DNA of 64,000 nucleotides from Nocardioides rubriscoriae (GCF_008087085.1 NZ_VIYJ01000002.1:62001-126000), one strand, 5' to 3'; positions 7,366 to 16,261 are shown, numbered from the stretch's first letter. Numbers and translations are program-made. Notes: generated by a model from the sequence alone, not told the origin.

Positions 7366-9237
7366 ATGACCACGTCCTCCACCGAGCACCCCCACCAGCC
7401 CGAGCGCTACGACGTGATCGTGGTCGGTGGTGGGTCCGCCGGCGCGGTGATCGCCGCCCGGCTCAGCGAGGACCCCGACGTCCGCGTGGCGCTCGTCGAG
7501 GCCGGGGGCACCCCGCCGCCCCACGAGGCGATGCCGGCGGCGGTGGCGTCGTTGCAGCTCGACCCCGAGGTCGACTGGATGTTCACCGGCGACCCTGGGG
7601 GAGCGGGCAAGGGGCTGACCGACGGGCGGATGATGGTGCCGCGCGGCAAGATGCTGGGCGGCTCGTCGGGGCTCAACTACATGGCCTACGTGCGCGGCCA
7701 CCCCGGTGACTTCGACGGTTGGGCCGCTGACGGCGGCAAGGGCTGGTCCTACGACGACGTCCTGCCCTACTTCGAGAAGAGCGAGGACCTCGCCCCGCCC
7801 GACCCGCCGGAGGGCGTGGTCATCGACGAGGAGGCCCACGGCACCGGCGGCCCCCTCGGGGTGTCGGTGCGGGCGCCGCGCACGCTCGCCGCCGAGCAGT
7901 TCGTCGAGGCCGCCGTCGCCGCGGGGATCCCGATGGGCGACTACAACGGTCGTGACCGTGGTGGCCCGACCGGGCTCAGCTCGTTGTTCCAGACCACCAC
8001 TCGCGACGGCAAGCGCTCCTCGACGTTCCACGCCTTCCTCGAGCCGGTCCTCGACCGGCCCAACCTCACCGTCCTCACGCACGCGCTCGTCGAGCGGGTG
8101 CTGCTCACCGCCGACGGCGCCGGCCCGCGCGCCACCGGGATCCGCTACCGCGACGCGCAGGGCGCCACCCACGAGATCCACGCCGACCGCGAGGTCGTCG
8201 TCAGCGCGGGCGCCATCGGCTCGCCCCAGCTGCTCCTGCTGTCGGGCATCGGCCCGCGGGCCGAGCTGGCCGAGGTCGGGGTCGAGTGCGTCGTCGACAA
8301 CCCCCACGTGGGCAAGCACCTCAAGGACCACCTGCACCTGCCGATGGCGTTCCCGGCCCCGGGCGTCGCGCTGACCATGACCGAGATCGCGATCTCGCTG
8401 GGGCCCGACGCCCTGCGCGCGCCCGCCGGGCCGCTGCCGGCCGACCCGGCCGACGACGCCGACCTCCCGCCCGAGCTCGCGGCTCTCAAGGCCGAGGCCG
8501 AGCGTCGGGTGATGGAGTGGGCCACCACGGGCAAGGGGTTGGCGTCGTCCTCCCTCTACGACGCCGTGGCGTTCTTCTCCACCGGGCTGGGCGACCTGCA
8601 CACCCACGACGGGCAGATCGGGCTGCTCGCCTGCGGCTACACCCCGGAGATCTGGCAGTACCTCTTCCGAGTCGACCCGGCCGACTACTTCGCCGACCCG
8701 GCGGCGGCGCTGTCGCCGGACGCCGAGACCGTCGTCGTGCTGCCCAACCCGGTGCAGCCGCACTCCGAGGGCGAGGTGCGCCTGGCCAGCGCCGACCCGA
8801 CGGACGCCCCGGTGATCGACCTGAACTACCTCGACGACCCCCACGACGTCGCCGTGTTCCTGGCCGTCATCCGCCGCGCGCTCGAGATCGTCGACCACTG
8901 GCCCGGCGCCGGCATCGGACCGCTCATGGTGCCGCCCGCCCTCGCCGAGGCGCACGGTCACACGACCGGCGACGTCCCGAGCGACGCCCTGCTCGAGGAC
9001 ATGTTCCGCCACTACGCGCTGACGGTCTACCACGAGACGTCGACCTGCCGGATGGGCAGCGTCGTCGACGCCGACCTGCGTGTCTACGGCGTCGCGGGGC
9101 TGCGGGTCGCCGACGCGAGCGTGATGCCGACGGTGGTCAGCGGCAACACCAACGCGGCCGCGATCATGATCGGCGAGAAGGCCGCCGAGATGATCGCCGA
9201 GGACCACGAGGTGCGTCTCGCGACCAGGGTGGGCTGA
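7366..9237 (+). CDS. GMC-family FAD-dependent oxidoreductase (choline dehydrogenase-like)
   Basis: The 623-residue product has the N-terminal FAD-binding 'YDVIVVGGGSAGAVIAARLSED', the GMC signature 'GKMLGGSSGLNYMAYVRG', the second signature 'GAIGSPQLLLLSGIGP' and the C-terminal substrate domain ending 'YHETSTCRMG......VADASVMPTVVSGNTNAAAIMIGEKAA'. It probably oxidises an alcohol to an aldehyde in the cytoplasm with FAD; the substrate is not predictable. An insertion around residues 350-400 with Pro/Ala-rich sequence is longer than in choline dehydrogenase. The ATG at 7366 has GAGAGG eight bases upstream; an in-frame start at 7318 is less likely. Confidence 0.88.
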   Translation: MTTSSTEHPHQPERYDVIVVGGGSAGAVIAARLSEDPDVRVALVEAGGTPPPHEAMPAAVASLQLDPEVDWMFTGDPGGAGKGLTDGRMMVPRGKMLGGSSGLNYMAYVRGHPGDFDGWAADGGKGWSYDDVLPYFEKSEDLAPPDPPEGVVIDEEAHGTGGPLGVSVRAPRTLAAEQFVEAAVAAGIPMGDYNGRDRGGPTGLSSLFQTTTRDGKRSSTFHAFLEPVLDRPNLTVLTHALVERVLLTADGAGPRATGIRYRDAQGATHEIHADREVVVSAGAIGSPQLLLLSGIGPRAELAEVGVECVVDNPHVGKHLKDHLHLPMAFPAPGVALTMTEIAISLGPDALRAPAGPLPADPADDADLPPELAALKAEAERRVMEWATTGKGLASSSLYDAVAFFSTGLGDLHTHDGQIGLLACGYTPEIWQYLFRVDPADYFADPAAALSPDAETVVVLPNPVQPHSEGEVRLASADPTDAPVIDLNYLDDPHDVAVFLAVIRRALEIVDHWPGAGIGPLMVPPALAEAHGHTTGDVPSDALLEDMFRHYALTVYHETSTCRMGSVVDADLRVYGVAGLRVADASVMPTVVSGNTNAAAIMIGEKAAEMIAEDHEVRLATRVG

Positions 9238-9244
9238 TCGTCGC

Positions 9245-10012
9245 GTGCGGGTCCTGCTGGCAGTGGCACTGGCGGTGGGGCTGGCGCTGCTCGCGCCGGC
9301 GGCGCCGGCAGCGGCACGGGTCGAGCCGCTGCCGGTCGGCGTCGACGTCGACTACCAGCTCGGTGGTGAGGACACCGTGCCCGCGGATGTCGGCATCGTG
9401 GTGCGCGACCGGACGGCCCGTCCGGTGCCGGGGGTCTACGACGTCTGCTACCTCAACGCCTTCCAGACCCAGCCCGGGCAGGCGCGGTTCTGGCGACGGC
9501 ACTGGCCCCTGGTGCTGAAGCAGCAGGGCCGGCCCGTCATCGACGCGGGCTGGGGCGAGTGGCTGCTCGACGTCGGCACCCCGGCCAAGCGACACCGGCT
9601 GGCCACGATCGTCGGCCGGTGGGTGGCGGGCTGCGCGCACGACGGGTTCCAGGGCGTCGAGCTCGACAACCTCGACTCCTTCACCCGGTCCCGGCGGTTG
9701 CTCGACCGGGCCGACGCGCTGGCCTTCGCCCGGCTGCTGGTGCGCCGGGCGCACGCAGTCGGTCTGGCGGTGGGTCAGAAGAACCTCGCGGGCTACGACG
9801 GCACCGGGCTGGGCTTCGACTTCGCCGTGGCCGAGTCCTGCGCGCGCTACGCCGAGTGCCACCGCTACGTGCGCCACTACGGCGACCAGGTCGTGATGGT
9901 CGAGTACCGCCGGGTCGACTTCGAGCGGGCCTGCGCGGCGTACGGCGCGACGCACGCGGTGGTGCTGCGCGACCGTGACCTCGACCCGTCCTTCAGCCCG
10001 TCGTTCTGCTGA
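9245..10012 (+). CDS. Secreted endo-alpha-1,4-polygalactosaminidase-like protein (GH114 family)
   Basis: A 255-residue product with a clear Sec signal peptide (MRVLLAVALAVGLALLAPAAPAAA). The mature part follows the GH114/TM1410 TIM-barrel pattern: 'DVDYQLGG', 'GVYDVCYLNAFQTQP', 'WGEWLLDV', 'GFQGVELDNLDSF' (the conserved E-D-N pair), 'GLAVGQKNLAG' and 'FDFAVAESCARYAECHRY'. The family cleaves galactosamine-rich exopolysaccharide; here that is a fold-based inference. It starts (GTG) 7 bp after the GMC gene, so the two may be co-transcribed. Confidence 0.75.
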   Translation: MRVLLAVALAVGLALLAPAAPAAARVEPLPVGVDVDYQLGGEDTVPADVGIVVRDRTARPVPGVYDVCYLNAFQTQPGQARFWRRHWPLVLKQQGRPVIDAGWGEWLLDVGTPAKRHRLATIVGRWVAGCAHDGFQGVELDNLDSFTRSRRLLDRADALAFARLLVRRAHAVGLAVGQKNLAGYDGTGLGFDFAVAESCARYAECHRYVRHYGDQVVMVEYRRVDFERACAAYGATHAVVLRDRDLDPSFSPSFC

Positions 10013-10030
10013 CGGGGTCGTGGGCGTCAG
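10009..10030. terminator. Short hairpin between convergent genes
   Basis: CTGACG at 10009-10014 pairs with CGTCAG at 10025-10030 around a 10-nt loop. Weak, but placed exactly between two convergent genes. Confidence 0.35.
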
Positions 10031-10252
10031 TCAGGTCAGGGCGTCCTCGGCGTCGGCCTCGCCGGCATCGGCCTCGATCGCGGCCACGAGAGCACCGATC
10101 TGGTGATCGGTGAGCCGGATGCCGGCCTCGTCGAGGCCCTTGCGGAGCTCCGCGTCGAGCGTGCCCTCCTCCGCGGTCTCCTGGTAGGAGGAGACGCGGT
10201 CGAGGACCGCCTGGATCGCGGTGACCTGGTCGGGGTCGATCGTGGAAGCCAT
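10031..10252 (-). CDS. Small acidic hypothetical protein
   Basis: The 73-residue product (MASTIDPDQVTAIQAVLDRVSSYQ...) is acidic, predicted helical and ends in an Ala/Glu/Asp-rich tail. No family recognised. The ATG at 10252 is preferred because the codons upstream look non-coding. Confidence 0.55.
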   Translation of the reverse strand: MASTIDPDQVTAIQAVLDRVSSYQETAEEGTLDAELRKGLDEAGIRLTDHQIGALVAAIEADAGEADAEDALT

Positions 10253-10319
10253 GTGTCCTGTGTAGTCGAGGCGGGGGCGGCGACCGGCCACCTGCGGGGG
10301 TGAGAGGTCCGACCCCGGG

Positions 10320-11285
10320 TCAGGCCGCGGCCCACCCGGCGTACCAGCGGGAGACGTGGTCGAGGTACTCGGCCGGGTTCTCCATCATCAGTGCGTGGCG
10401 GCGTTCGTCGAGCACGTGGCCGTGCCAGTCGCCGCGCCGGGCCAGGACCTGGCGCAGCACCCGGGCGGGCACCAGCGCGTCGGCGGTGCCGCCCAGGATG
10501 ATCGTCGGGGCCTCGATGGCGTCGATCGCACGCCAGACCCGACGCGGGTCGATCCACGAGGCGCTGATCGAGCGCAGGGCGCTCAGCAGCGCGCGACGGC
10601 GGTCGGCGTCGCCGTCGGGGTCGCGGTCCTCGGCGAACTCGCGGGCCATCAGGTCGAGCAGGTCGGGGTTGACCTCGTCGGGCGCGCCGAAGATCAGCCC
10701 GAGCAGCGCTCGCTTGCGCCGCTGGTCGAGCGCCTCGGGCACCGCTCCGAGCAGTCCGAGGACCGCGGCCGACCCGGTCGACACGAGGATGGGTCCGAGG
10801 CCCGCGATCGTCGCCCGGCTGGGCAGCAGGATGCGCAGGGGGACCGTGGGCGGCAGTGCGGGGGAGACCAGGACGAGGCTGGTGACCCGCTCGGGGTGCG
10901 ACGCGGCGAGCAGGGTGGCGATCAGCCCACCCATCGAGTTGCCGTGCAGGGTGAACCGCGCCCAGCCCAGGGTGTCGGCCACGGCGACCACGAGCTCGGC
11001 GTAGGCGTCGATCGTCAGCGGCTCGCCGGCGACCACCGAGGTCGCGCCGAAGCCCGGGAGGTCGATGGCGACGACCGGGCCGCGCTCGGCCAGGCCGCTC
11101 ATCACCTCGACCCAGGTGACCGCCGAGCCACCCAGGCCGTGGACGAGGAGCTGCGGCTCGCCGGCACCGGCCCCGTGCCGGCCGGCCACCCGCAGGGCGC
11201 GGACCGGGCGGCCGCCGACCTCGATCACGGTGTCGACGACGTCGGGCCAGGCGCTGCCGATCGGGCGGCCCGCGGTGGAGGTCAT
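10320..11285 (-). CDS. Alpha/beta hydrolase
   Basis: The 321-residue product is a classic cytoplasmic alpha/beta hydrolase. It has 'LLVHGLGGSAVTW' (oxyanion), 'VAIDLPGFGATS', the nucleophile elbow 'LHGNSMGGLIATLLA' with Ser, 'IILGGTADALVP' (catalytic Asp) and 'LDERRHALMMENP' (His). The lid between the two halves is hydrophobic, fitting a lipid- or polyester-like substrate, but specificity is open. ATG at 11285 is the first start that gives the homologous N-terminus; the SRPBCC gene lies 53 bp upstream on the same strand. Confidence 0.85.
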   Translation of the reverse strand: MTSTAGRPIGSAWPDVVDTVIEVGGRPVRALRVAGRHGAGAGEPQLLVHGLGGSAVTWVEVMSGLAERGPVVAIDLPGFGATSVVAGEPLTIDAYAELVVAVADTLGWARFTLHGNSMGGLIATLLAASHPERVTSLVLVSPALPPTVPLRILLPSRATIAGLGPILVSTGSAAVLGLLGAVPEALDQRRKRALLGLIFGAPDEVNPDLLDLMAREFAEDRDPDGDADRRRALLSALRSISASWIDPRRVWRAIDAIEAPTIILGGTADALVPARVLRQVLARRGDWHGHVLDERRHALMMENPAEYLDHVSRWYAGWAAA

Positions 11286-11338
11286 GTGGTCATCGTCGCG
11301 GAGAGGAGCCGGGCGCGGGTGACGGTCCGCGGGTCGGT

Positions 11339-11776
11339 TCACGCGGCCAGGGCGTTGAGCACCTCGGTCAGCTGCTTCTCGGTCTTGGTGCCGATGCGCT
11401 CGAAGAGCAGCTTGAGCAGCGGCTCGCCGAGCTTGCCGGCTCCCTTGGGCTCGATCACGGCCTCGTAGGTGACCTCGCTGCCGCCGCCCTTGGCCTGCAC
11501 GGTGATCGTGTCGGTCGAGGTGGCGGAGTCGTTCTCGCCGACGAAGACCAGACGACCGGGCGTGAGCGTCTGCAGGGTGTAGGTGAGCTCGGTGGTCACG
11601 CCGGCGATCTTGGACACGTTGTGCCAGCGGGTGCCGACCCGGACCTCGCCGCCGGACTCCTGCGTGCACGACTCGGTGCCGGGGTCCCAGGCCTCGGCGT
11701 GGGCGAAGTCCTTGAGGTAGTCGACGACCGTGGCCGGATCGGGGATGACGGTGAACGTGCGGGTGATCGTGGTCAT
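11339..11776 (-). CDS. SRPBCC family protein (polyketide cyclase/dehydrase-like fold)
   Basis: The 145-residue product follows the START/Bet v1-like fold: 'TRTFTVIPDPATVVDYLKDFAHAEAWDPGTESC', 'VGTRWHNVSK', 'LTYTLQTLTPGRLVFVGEN', 'EVTYEAVIEPKGAGKLGEPLLKLLFERIG'. Such proteins bind hydrophobic ligands in a helix-grip cavity; no enzyme role can be read. A TAGCGT box seven bases before the ATG (11784-11789) suggests a leaderless mRNA that may continue into the downstream hydrolase. Confidence 0.8.
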   Translation of the reverse strand: MTTITRTFTVIPDPATVVDYLKDFAHAEAWDPGTESCTQESGGEVRVGTRWHNVSKIAGVTTELTYTLQTLTPGRLVFVGENDSATSTDTITVQAKGGGSEVTYEAVIEPKGAGKLGEPLLKLLFERIGTKTEKQLTEVLNALAA

Positions 11777-11858
11777 GTCCTCGACGCTAGGTACGCCGGT
11801 CGACAGCCGGCTCACCCGCGCGGGCTCACCCCCTCGGGGTGGCCCGGGCGCCGGCAGG

Positions 11859-12395
11859 TCAGCCCGCCGCCTGCCGGGCCCGGTAGGCCGCGACGGCGTT
11901 GCGGTTGCCGCAGGCCGTGGAGCAGAAGCGCCGCGACCGGTTGCGCGACAGGTCGAGGACGACGCCCTCGCAGTCGTCGTCGGCGCACACGCCCAGACGC
12001 GAGAGCTCGTCGGCGCGGATGACGTCGATCATGGCCATCGCGGTCTCGACCCGGATCCGGCTCGGCCAGGGCGCGTCGGCGCGGGTGGCGTGCAGGTGCC
12101 AGTCGAAGTCGTCGTGACGCACGAGCTGGGGGAGCGCCCGCTCCTCGTCGAGCATCCGGTTGACCAGGGTGACGGCGTGGTCGCGGTCGGCGGTGAGCAG
12201 GTCGCGCAGCTCGCCGCGCAGGGCCTGGACGGCGGCGAGCTCGGCCCGGTCGCCGTCGTGGCGTCCGGTGTAGGCGAACTCGGTGAAGAACTGCGAGAGC
12301 TCCTCGGGGCTGGTCAGGGTCTCGGGCTCGAGGGCACTGTTGGCGAGCACGACCGCGGCCTGCAGGGCCAGCTCGACGTCATGGGCGAATACCAC
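11859..12395 (-). CDS. CGNR zinc-finger / ABATE-domain regulator
   Basis: The 178-residue product has an N-terminal ABATE helical domain ('ALQAAVVLANSALEPETLTSPEELSQFFTEFAYTGR') and a C-terminal CGNR finger: 'LGVCADDDCEGVVLDLSRNRSRRFCSTACGNRNAVAAYRAR', with Cys pairs C..C and C...CGNR for zinc. The family is thought to consist of stress-linked DNA-binding regulators. It is transcribed away from an EamA transporter from a shared 38-bp region, so it may control that gene. GTG start, leaderless (TAATCT six bases upstream). Confidence 0.82.
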   Translation of the reverse strand: MVFAHDVELALQAAVVLANSALEPETLTSPEELSQFFTEFAYTGRHDGDRAELAAVQALRGELRDLLTADRDHAVTLVNRMLDEERALPQLVRHDDFDWHLHATRADAPWPSRIRVETAMAMIDVIRADELSRLGVCADDDCEGVVLDLSRNRSRRFCSTACGNRNAVAAYRARQAAG

Positions 12396-12396
12396 G

Positions 12397-12425
12397 TTGA
12401 CAGATTACTGCACCGTCCCTACGGT
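12397..12425 (+). promoter_or_regulatory. Promoter of the EamA gene, overlapping a divergent -10
   Basis: TTGACA (12397-12402), 17-bp spacer and TACGGT (12420-12425) precede the EamA ATG by 8 nt. On the other strand TAATCT (12407-12402) lies 6 nt before the CGNR gene GTG. The two promoters overlap, so firing should be mutually exclusive. Confidence 0.65.
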
Positions 12426-12433
12426 CATGAGCC

Positions 12434-13408
12434 ATGACGACTTTCGCTGATGACGCGGCCCTCGTCGGCGGCCGTCGGGGACCAGCGGCCGGCGGGGTCG
12501 TGCTCGCGCTCGTCTCGGCGGTCGCCTTCGGCCTGTCCGGCGCCCTGGCGCGCCCCCTGCTCGACGCCGGGTGGAGCGCCGGCTCGGTGGTCCTGTGCCG
12601 GATCGCCCTCGGCGCGCTGGTCGTCGTCCCCTTCGGCGTCCGGGCGCTGCGCGGGCAGTGGTCGCTGGTCCGCGACAACGCCGCGCTCATTGGGCTCTAC
12701 GGGCTGCTGGCCGTGGCCGGCGCCCAGTTCGGCTACTTCTCGGCCGTCGCGCACATGCAGGTCGGCCCGGCCCTGCTGATCGAGTACACCGCCCCCGCCG
12801 CCGTCGTCGTGTGGTTCTGGGTGCGTCACGGCCACCGTCCCGGGGCGATCACCCTGGCCGGCGCCGGGGTCTGCGCCCTCGGCCTCGTGCTGGTGCTCGA
12901 CCTGCTCTCGGGCGCCGACCTCAGCACGACCGGCGTCCTGTGGGCGCTGGGCGCGATGGTCGGCTGCGCGACCTACTTCATCATCAACGGCGACGACTCC
13001 ACCGGTCTGCCGCCGATCAGCCTGGCCGCCGGCGGCCTGGTCGTCGGTACGGCGGCCCTCGGCCTGCTCGGTGTCGTCGGCCTGATGCCCGTGCGGGCGG
13101 CCTCGACCCCGGTGGCCTACGCCGGCGTCACCGTCGACTGGTGGTGGCCGCTGCTCGCCCTCGGCCTGGTGACCGCCGCCGTCGCCTACGTCACCGGCAT
13201 CGGCGCGGCCCGCCGCCTGGGCGCGCGCCTGGCCTCCTTCGTCGCGCTCAGCGAGGTCGTCGTCGGCGTGCTCTGGGCCTGGCTCCTCCTCGACCAGCTG
13301 CCCGCCCCGGTGCAGCTGCTCGGCGGTGCGCTGATCCTGCTCGGCGTCGTCGCCGTCAAGCTCGGCGAGCGCGACGTCGCGGCCGTCGAGCCCGACCTCA
13401 AGCTCTGA
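12434..13408 (+). CDS. EamA/DMT-family transporter
   Basis: A 324-residue membrane protein with ten predicted helices arranged as two EamA repeats ('VLALVSAVAFGLSGALARPLLDAGWSAGSVVLCRI...' and 'GVLWALGAMVGCATYFIINGD...'). The second half ends with 'FVALSEVVVGVLWAWLLLDQLPAPVQLLGGALILLGVVAVKL', the typical DMT close. Probable export of a metabolite; substrate unknown. Leaderless promoter at 12397-12425. Divergent from the CGNR regulator and followed by a double hairpin. Confidence 0.85.
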   Translation: MTTFADDAALVGGRRGPAAGGVVLALVSAVAFGLSGALARPLLDAGWSAGSVVLCRIALGALVVVPFGVRALRGQWSLVRDNAALIGLYGLLAVAGAQFGYFSAVAHMQVGPALLIEYTAPAAVVVWFWVRHGHRPGAITLAGAGVCALGLVLVLDLLSGADLSTTGVLWALGAMVGCATYFIINGDDSTGLPPISLAAGGLVVGTAALGLLGVVGLMPVRAASTPVAYAGVTVDWWWPLLALGLVTAAVAYVTGIGAARRLGARLASFVALSEVVVGVLWAWLLLDQLPAPVQLLGGALILLGVVAVKLGERDVAAVEPDLKL

Positions 13409-13417
13409 CCGACCGCC

Positions 13418-13485
13418 GACCCGTCGCGTAGACGCGACGGGTCGATCTCCATCCACGCCGACCCGTCGCGTAGACGCGACGGGTC
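13418..13485. terminator. Two near-identical bidirectional terminator hairpins in tandem
   Basis: The same 26-nt palindrome (12-bp arms beginning GACCCGTCGCGT) occurs at 13418-13443 and 13460-13485, separated by 16 bases. They lie between the convergent EamA and AI-2E transporter genes and can fold in both transcripts. Confidence 0.75.
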
Positions 13486-13549
13486 GGCCCGGCCAGACCA
13501 ACGAGCACGGGGACACGGCTCGAGAGCACCCGAGCCCCGACCAGACCGA

Positions 13550-14806
13550 CTAGCGCGTGTCCTGGCGCTTGACGACGACCTCGCGTCCGATCAGGAGCAG
13601 GGCGGCGGCGGTGGGGATGGCGAGCAGCGCCCCGACGATGCCGAGCAGGGCCGTGCCGACGAGCGCCGCGATGACGGTGACGGCACCGGGCACGTCGACC
13701 GACTTCTTCATCACCCGCGGGTAGAGCACGTAGTTCTCGAGCTGCTGGTAGACGACGTAGAAGACGATGCAGGCCAGGCCGGCGTTGACGTCGGTGGCGA
13801 AGGCGATCGCGGTGACGACGACGGCACCGAGGGTGGCGCCGATCATCGGGATGATGTCGAGCAGGGCCACGACGAAGGCCAGCGCGACGGCGTACTGCTC
13901 GAGCCCGATGACGAACAGGAAGACCAGCGACGTGAGCCCGGCGCACAGGGCGACGACGAACGCGCCGGAGACGTAGCCGCCGATGTTGCGGATGATCCGG
14001 TCGCCGAGCCGGCTGACCCGGTCGCGGCGCGAGGCCGGGGCCAGGCTGTAGAGCGCCTTCTTGGTGGTCTCGAGCGAGGCGAGGAAGTAGAGCGTCAGCA
14101 CGATCACGATGAAGCCGTTGAACAACGCCGAGAGCACGCGCAGGCCGAAGCCGAGCGCCCCACCGAACAGACCGCTGAGGAAGTCGCCGTTGGCGACGTA
14201 GTCCTTGAGCTTGTCGATGACGTCGTACTCGTCGTCGAGCTTCTGGATCTCCCGGTTGCGCTGCAGGTCGTCGAGGTAGCCGGGGACGTTGGTGGACAGG
14301 GCGGTCACCTGGTCGGTGATGACCGGGACGATCGCGACGACGAACAGCGCGACCGTCAGCAGGAACGCCACGATCACCACCGCGCACGCCCACGAGCGCC
14401 GCAGCCCGCGTCGGCCCAACAGCTCGACGGCGGGGTTGAGGCCGGCGGCGAGGAACAGCGAGACGACGACGAGCAGCAGCACCGAGCCGATGCCGACGAT
14501 CGCCTCGAACAGGAACCACGCGGTCAGGGCGCCGAAGCCGCCGACGAACCCGAGGTAGAAGGGGTTGCGCTTCTCGAACGGCGCCCCCTGCGGGCCGAAC
14601 TCGCCGCCGTCGTGAGGTAGGTGGGCGGCGTCCTCGGCCCGGTCGGCGGCATCCTCGGCGCGGTCGGCGGCGTCCTCGGCCCGGTCGGCTGCCCCGATGA
14701 TCTCCTCGACGATCTCCTCGGTGATCTCGTCGGTCACCTCGTCGGTCACCTTGCCGGGGGTCCCGTCGGCGAGCGGGGGCGCAGCGCGACCGGGCTCGGG
14801 GGTCAA
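13550..14806 (-). CDS. AI-2E family transporter (PerM/YdiK-like)
   Basis: The 418-residue product has about eight membrane segments after an acidic cytoplasmic N-terminus. The family core is present: 'LLVVVSLFLAAGLNPAVELLGRRGLRRSWACAVVIV', a long amphipathic insert (residues ~150-200) and the C-terminal 'DIIPMIGATLGAVVVTAIAF......YQQLENYVLYPRVM'. Roles claimed for relatives range from autoinducer export to sodium/proton transport; none can be chosen here. The N-terminus carries three 7-residue repeats (ADRAEDA). The predicted start is TTG, overlapping the upstream stop by four bases (TTGA), hence translationally coupled to the coiled-coil gene. Confidence 0.83.
   Translation of the reverse strand: MTPEPGRAAPPLADGTPGKVTDEVTDEITEEIVEEIIGAADRAEDAADRAEDAADRAEDAAHLPHDGGEFGPQGAPFEKRNPFYLGFVGGFGALTAWFLFEAIVGIGSVLLLVVVSLFLAAGLNPAVELLGRRGLRRSWACAVVIVAFLLTVALFVVAIVPVITDQVTALSTNVPGYLDDLQRNREIQKLDDEYDVIDKLKDYVANGDFLSGLFGGALGFGLRVLSALFNGFIVIVLTLYFLASLETTKKALYSLAPASRRDRVSRLGDRIIRNIGGYVSGAFVVALCAGLTSLVFLFVIGLEQYAVALAFVVALLDIIPMIGATLGAVVVTAIAFATDVNAGLACIVFYVVYQQLENYVLYPRVMKKSVDVPGAVTVIAALVGTALLGIVGALLAIPTAAALLLIGREVVVKRQDTR
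14627..14689 (-). repeat. In-frame 21-bp tandem repeat (3 copies) in the AI-2E transporter N-terminus
   Basis: Three copies of a 21-bp unit encode Ala-Asp-Arg-Ala-Glu-Asp-Ala heptads before the first membrane helix; the periodicity would suit a short coiled coil that could pair with the coiled-coil protein encoded upstream. Confidence 0.85.
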
Positions 14807-16119
14807 CTGTCGCTCGTGCCGCTCGGCTCGGCGGAGTCGTCGTCGCCGGCGAACCCGGCGACCACGTCACGCAGCGAGGCCAGCTGGGCGGTGATCGAGT
14901 CGCGGCGCTTGACCAGGCGGTCGAGCTCGGCGCGCTTGGCGGCGATCTCACGGGCCACGGCGTCGTCGCTGCTGGCGGTGATGGCCTCGGCCTTCTGCTT
15001 AGCGGCGGCCACGATCTGCTCGGCCTCCCGCTTGGCGCGGTGCAGGGCGGCCTCGGCCTCGGCGGTCGACGCGGCCCGGCTCTCGGCCGACTGCTTGGCC
15101 GCGGCGGCGGCGCGCTCCTCGGCTGCGGCCGCGCGACGCTCGGCCTCCTCGACCAGCCGCTTGGTCTCGGCGACGGCGCTGTTGTGGTGGTCGGTGGCCT
15201 CGCGGGCCAGCCGCTCCTTCTCGACCGCGAGGGTACGGCGGGCCTCGGCGACCTCGCGGTCGGCCGCGGCGCGGGCCTGCTCGACCTCACGGGTCGCGCC
15301 GGTGCGCATCTCGCTGGTCTCCTGCTGGGCGGCCAGGCGCAGCTGGTCGGCCTCGCGCTGGGCGGCGGCGACGATGTCGGTCGCCTCGGCCCGGGCCAGC
15401 GCGCGCTCCTGCTCGGCGTCGGCCGAGAGGCGGGCGCGGGTCTCGTCGAGCTCGCGCAGCTGCACGATCTTCATGTCCTCGACCTCGCGCGCGGCGTCGG
15501 CGCGGATCGCCTTGGCGTCGCGCTCGGCCTGGGCGCGGATCTCGCCGGCGTCGCGCTGGGCGATCCCGCGGATCTCGTCGGCCTCCTCCTCGGCCAGGCG
15601 CAGCATCGTGCTGGCGCGGCCACCGAGACCGGCGTACGACGGGGTCTTCTGCTCGGCCAGCTGCTGCTGCAGGTCGGCGAGCTGCTTCTCGAGGTCGATC
15701 GCACGGCGCTCGGACTCGGTCAGGCTGGCGCTCAGGCCGGCCTTCTCGCTGCTGAGCTGACGCACCCGCGCGTCGACCGACGCACGGTCGTAGCCGTTGC
15801 GGCGTACGACGGGGAAGGTGCTCTGCGCCGCGGTCGTCGCGGGTCCGGGGGTGCCCCCAGGAGCGGCGGGCGGCAGGACGGGCCGTCCCTGCGGGTCGCC
15901 GGACCCGGCGCCGGGGGCGACCGGCTGGGCCGGCCGCACCTGGGTCGTCGTGGCGGAGGGGCCCGCCGCGGGGGTCACGGTGGGGATGACCTGCGTGCGC
16001 TGGGAGTCGGGATCTGGGGAACCGGCCACCGGGCCGCCCTTCTGGAGGCTCGGCGACTCCTCGGGGGACTCGGTCTCGTCCGGCTCCTCGTCGAAGATGG
16101 ACAGGCCTCGGTCGTTCAT
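14803..16119 (-). CDS. DivIVA-like long coiled-coil protein
   Basis: The 438-residue product has a disordered acidic/Pro-rich N-terminus (~1-110), a short DivIVA-type segment ('FPVVRRNGYDRASVDARVRQLSSEKAGLSASL', compare G-Y-D-...-V-D), then ~280 residues of heptad-rich coiled coil full of Ala, Glu and Arg. It ends in an acidic tail. This resembles polar-growth scaffold proteins of actinobacteria (DivIVA/FilP/Scy-like), so a cytoskeletal or envelope-scaffold role is inferred. ATG at 16119 is chosen over 16194 because of the MNDRGLSIFDEEP start. Overlaps the transporter start, so the pair is made together. Confidence 0.72.
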   Translation of the reverse strand: MNDRGLSIFDEEPDETESPEESPSLQKGGPVAGSPDPDSQRTQVIPTVTPAAGPSATTTQVRPAQPVAPGAGSGDPQGRPVLPPAAPGGTPGPATTAAQSTFPVVRRNGYDRASVDARVRQLSSEKAGLSASLTESERRAIDLEKQLADLQQQLAEQKTPSYAGLGGRASTMLRLAEEEADEIRGIAQRDAGEIRAQAERDAKAIRADAAREVEDMKIVQLRELDETRARLSADAEQERALARAEATDIVAAAQREADQLRLAAQQETSEMRTGATREVEQARAAADREVAEARRTLAVEKERLAREATDHHNSAVAETKRLVEEAERRAAAAEERAAAAAKQSAESRAASTAEAEAALHRAKREAEQIVAAAKQKAEAITASSDDAVAREIAAKRAELDRLVKRRDSITAQLASLRDVVAGFAGDDDSAEPSGTSDS

Positions 16120-16261
16120 CCGGTGAACCTCACTGGGGGTCGGGGGTGGTGGGGAAGTGGCCCCATCCTCCCTGATCGGAGCCCCCGATCCCACCCCGAC
16201 CCGGCCGCAGGAACGGCCGGGTCCGGGTGAGAGACCTCTCAGTCGGGCAGCACGCCCCGGA

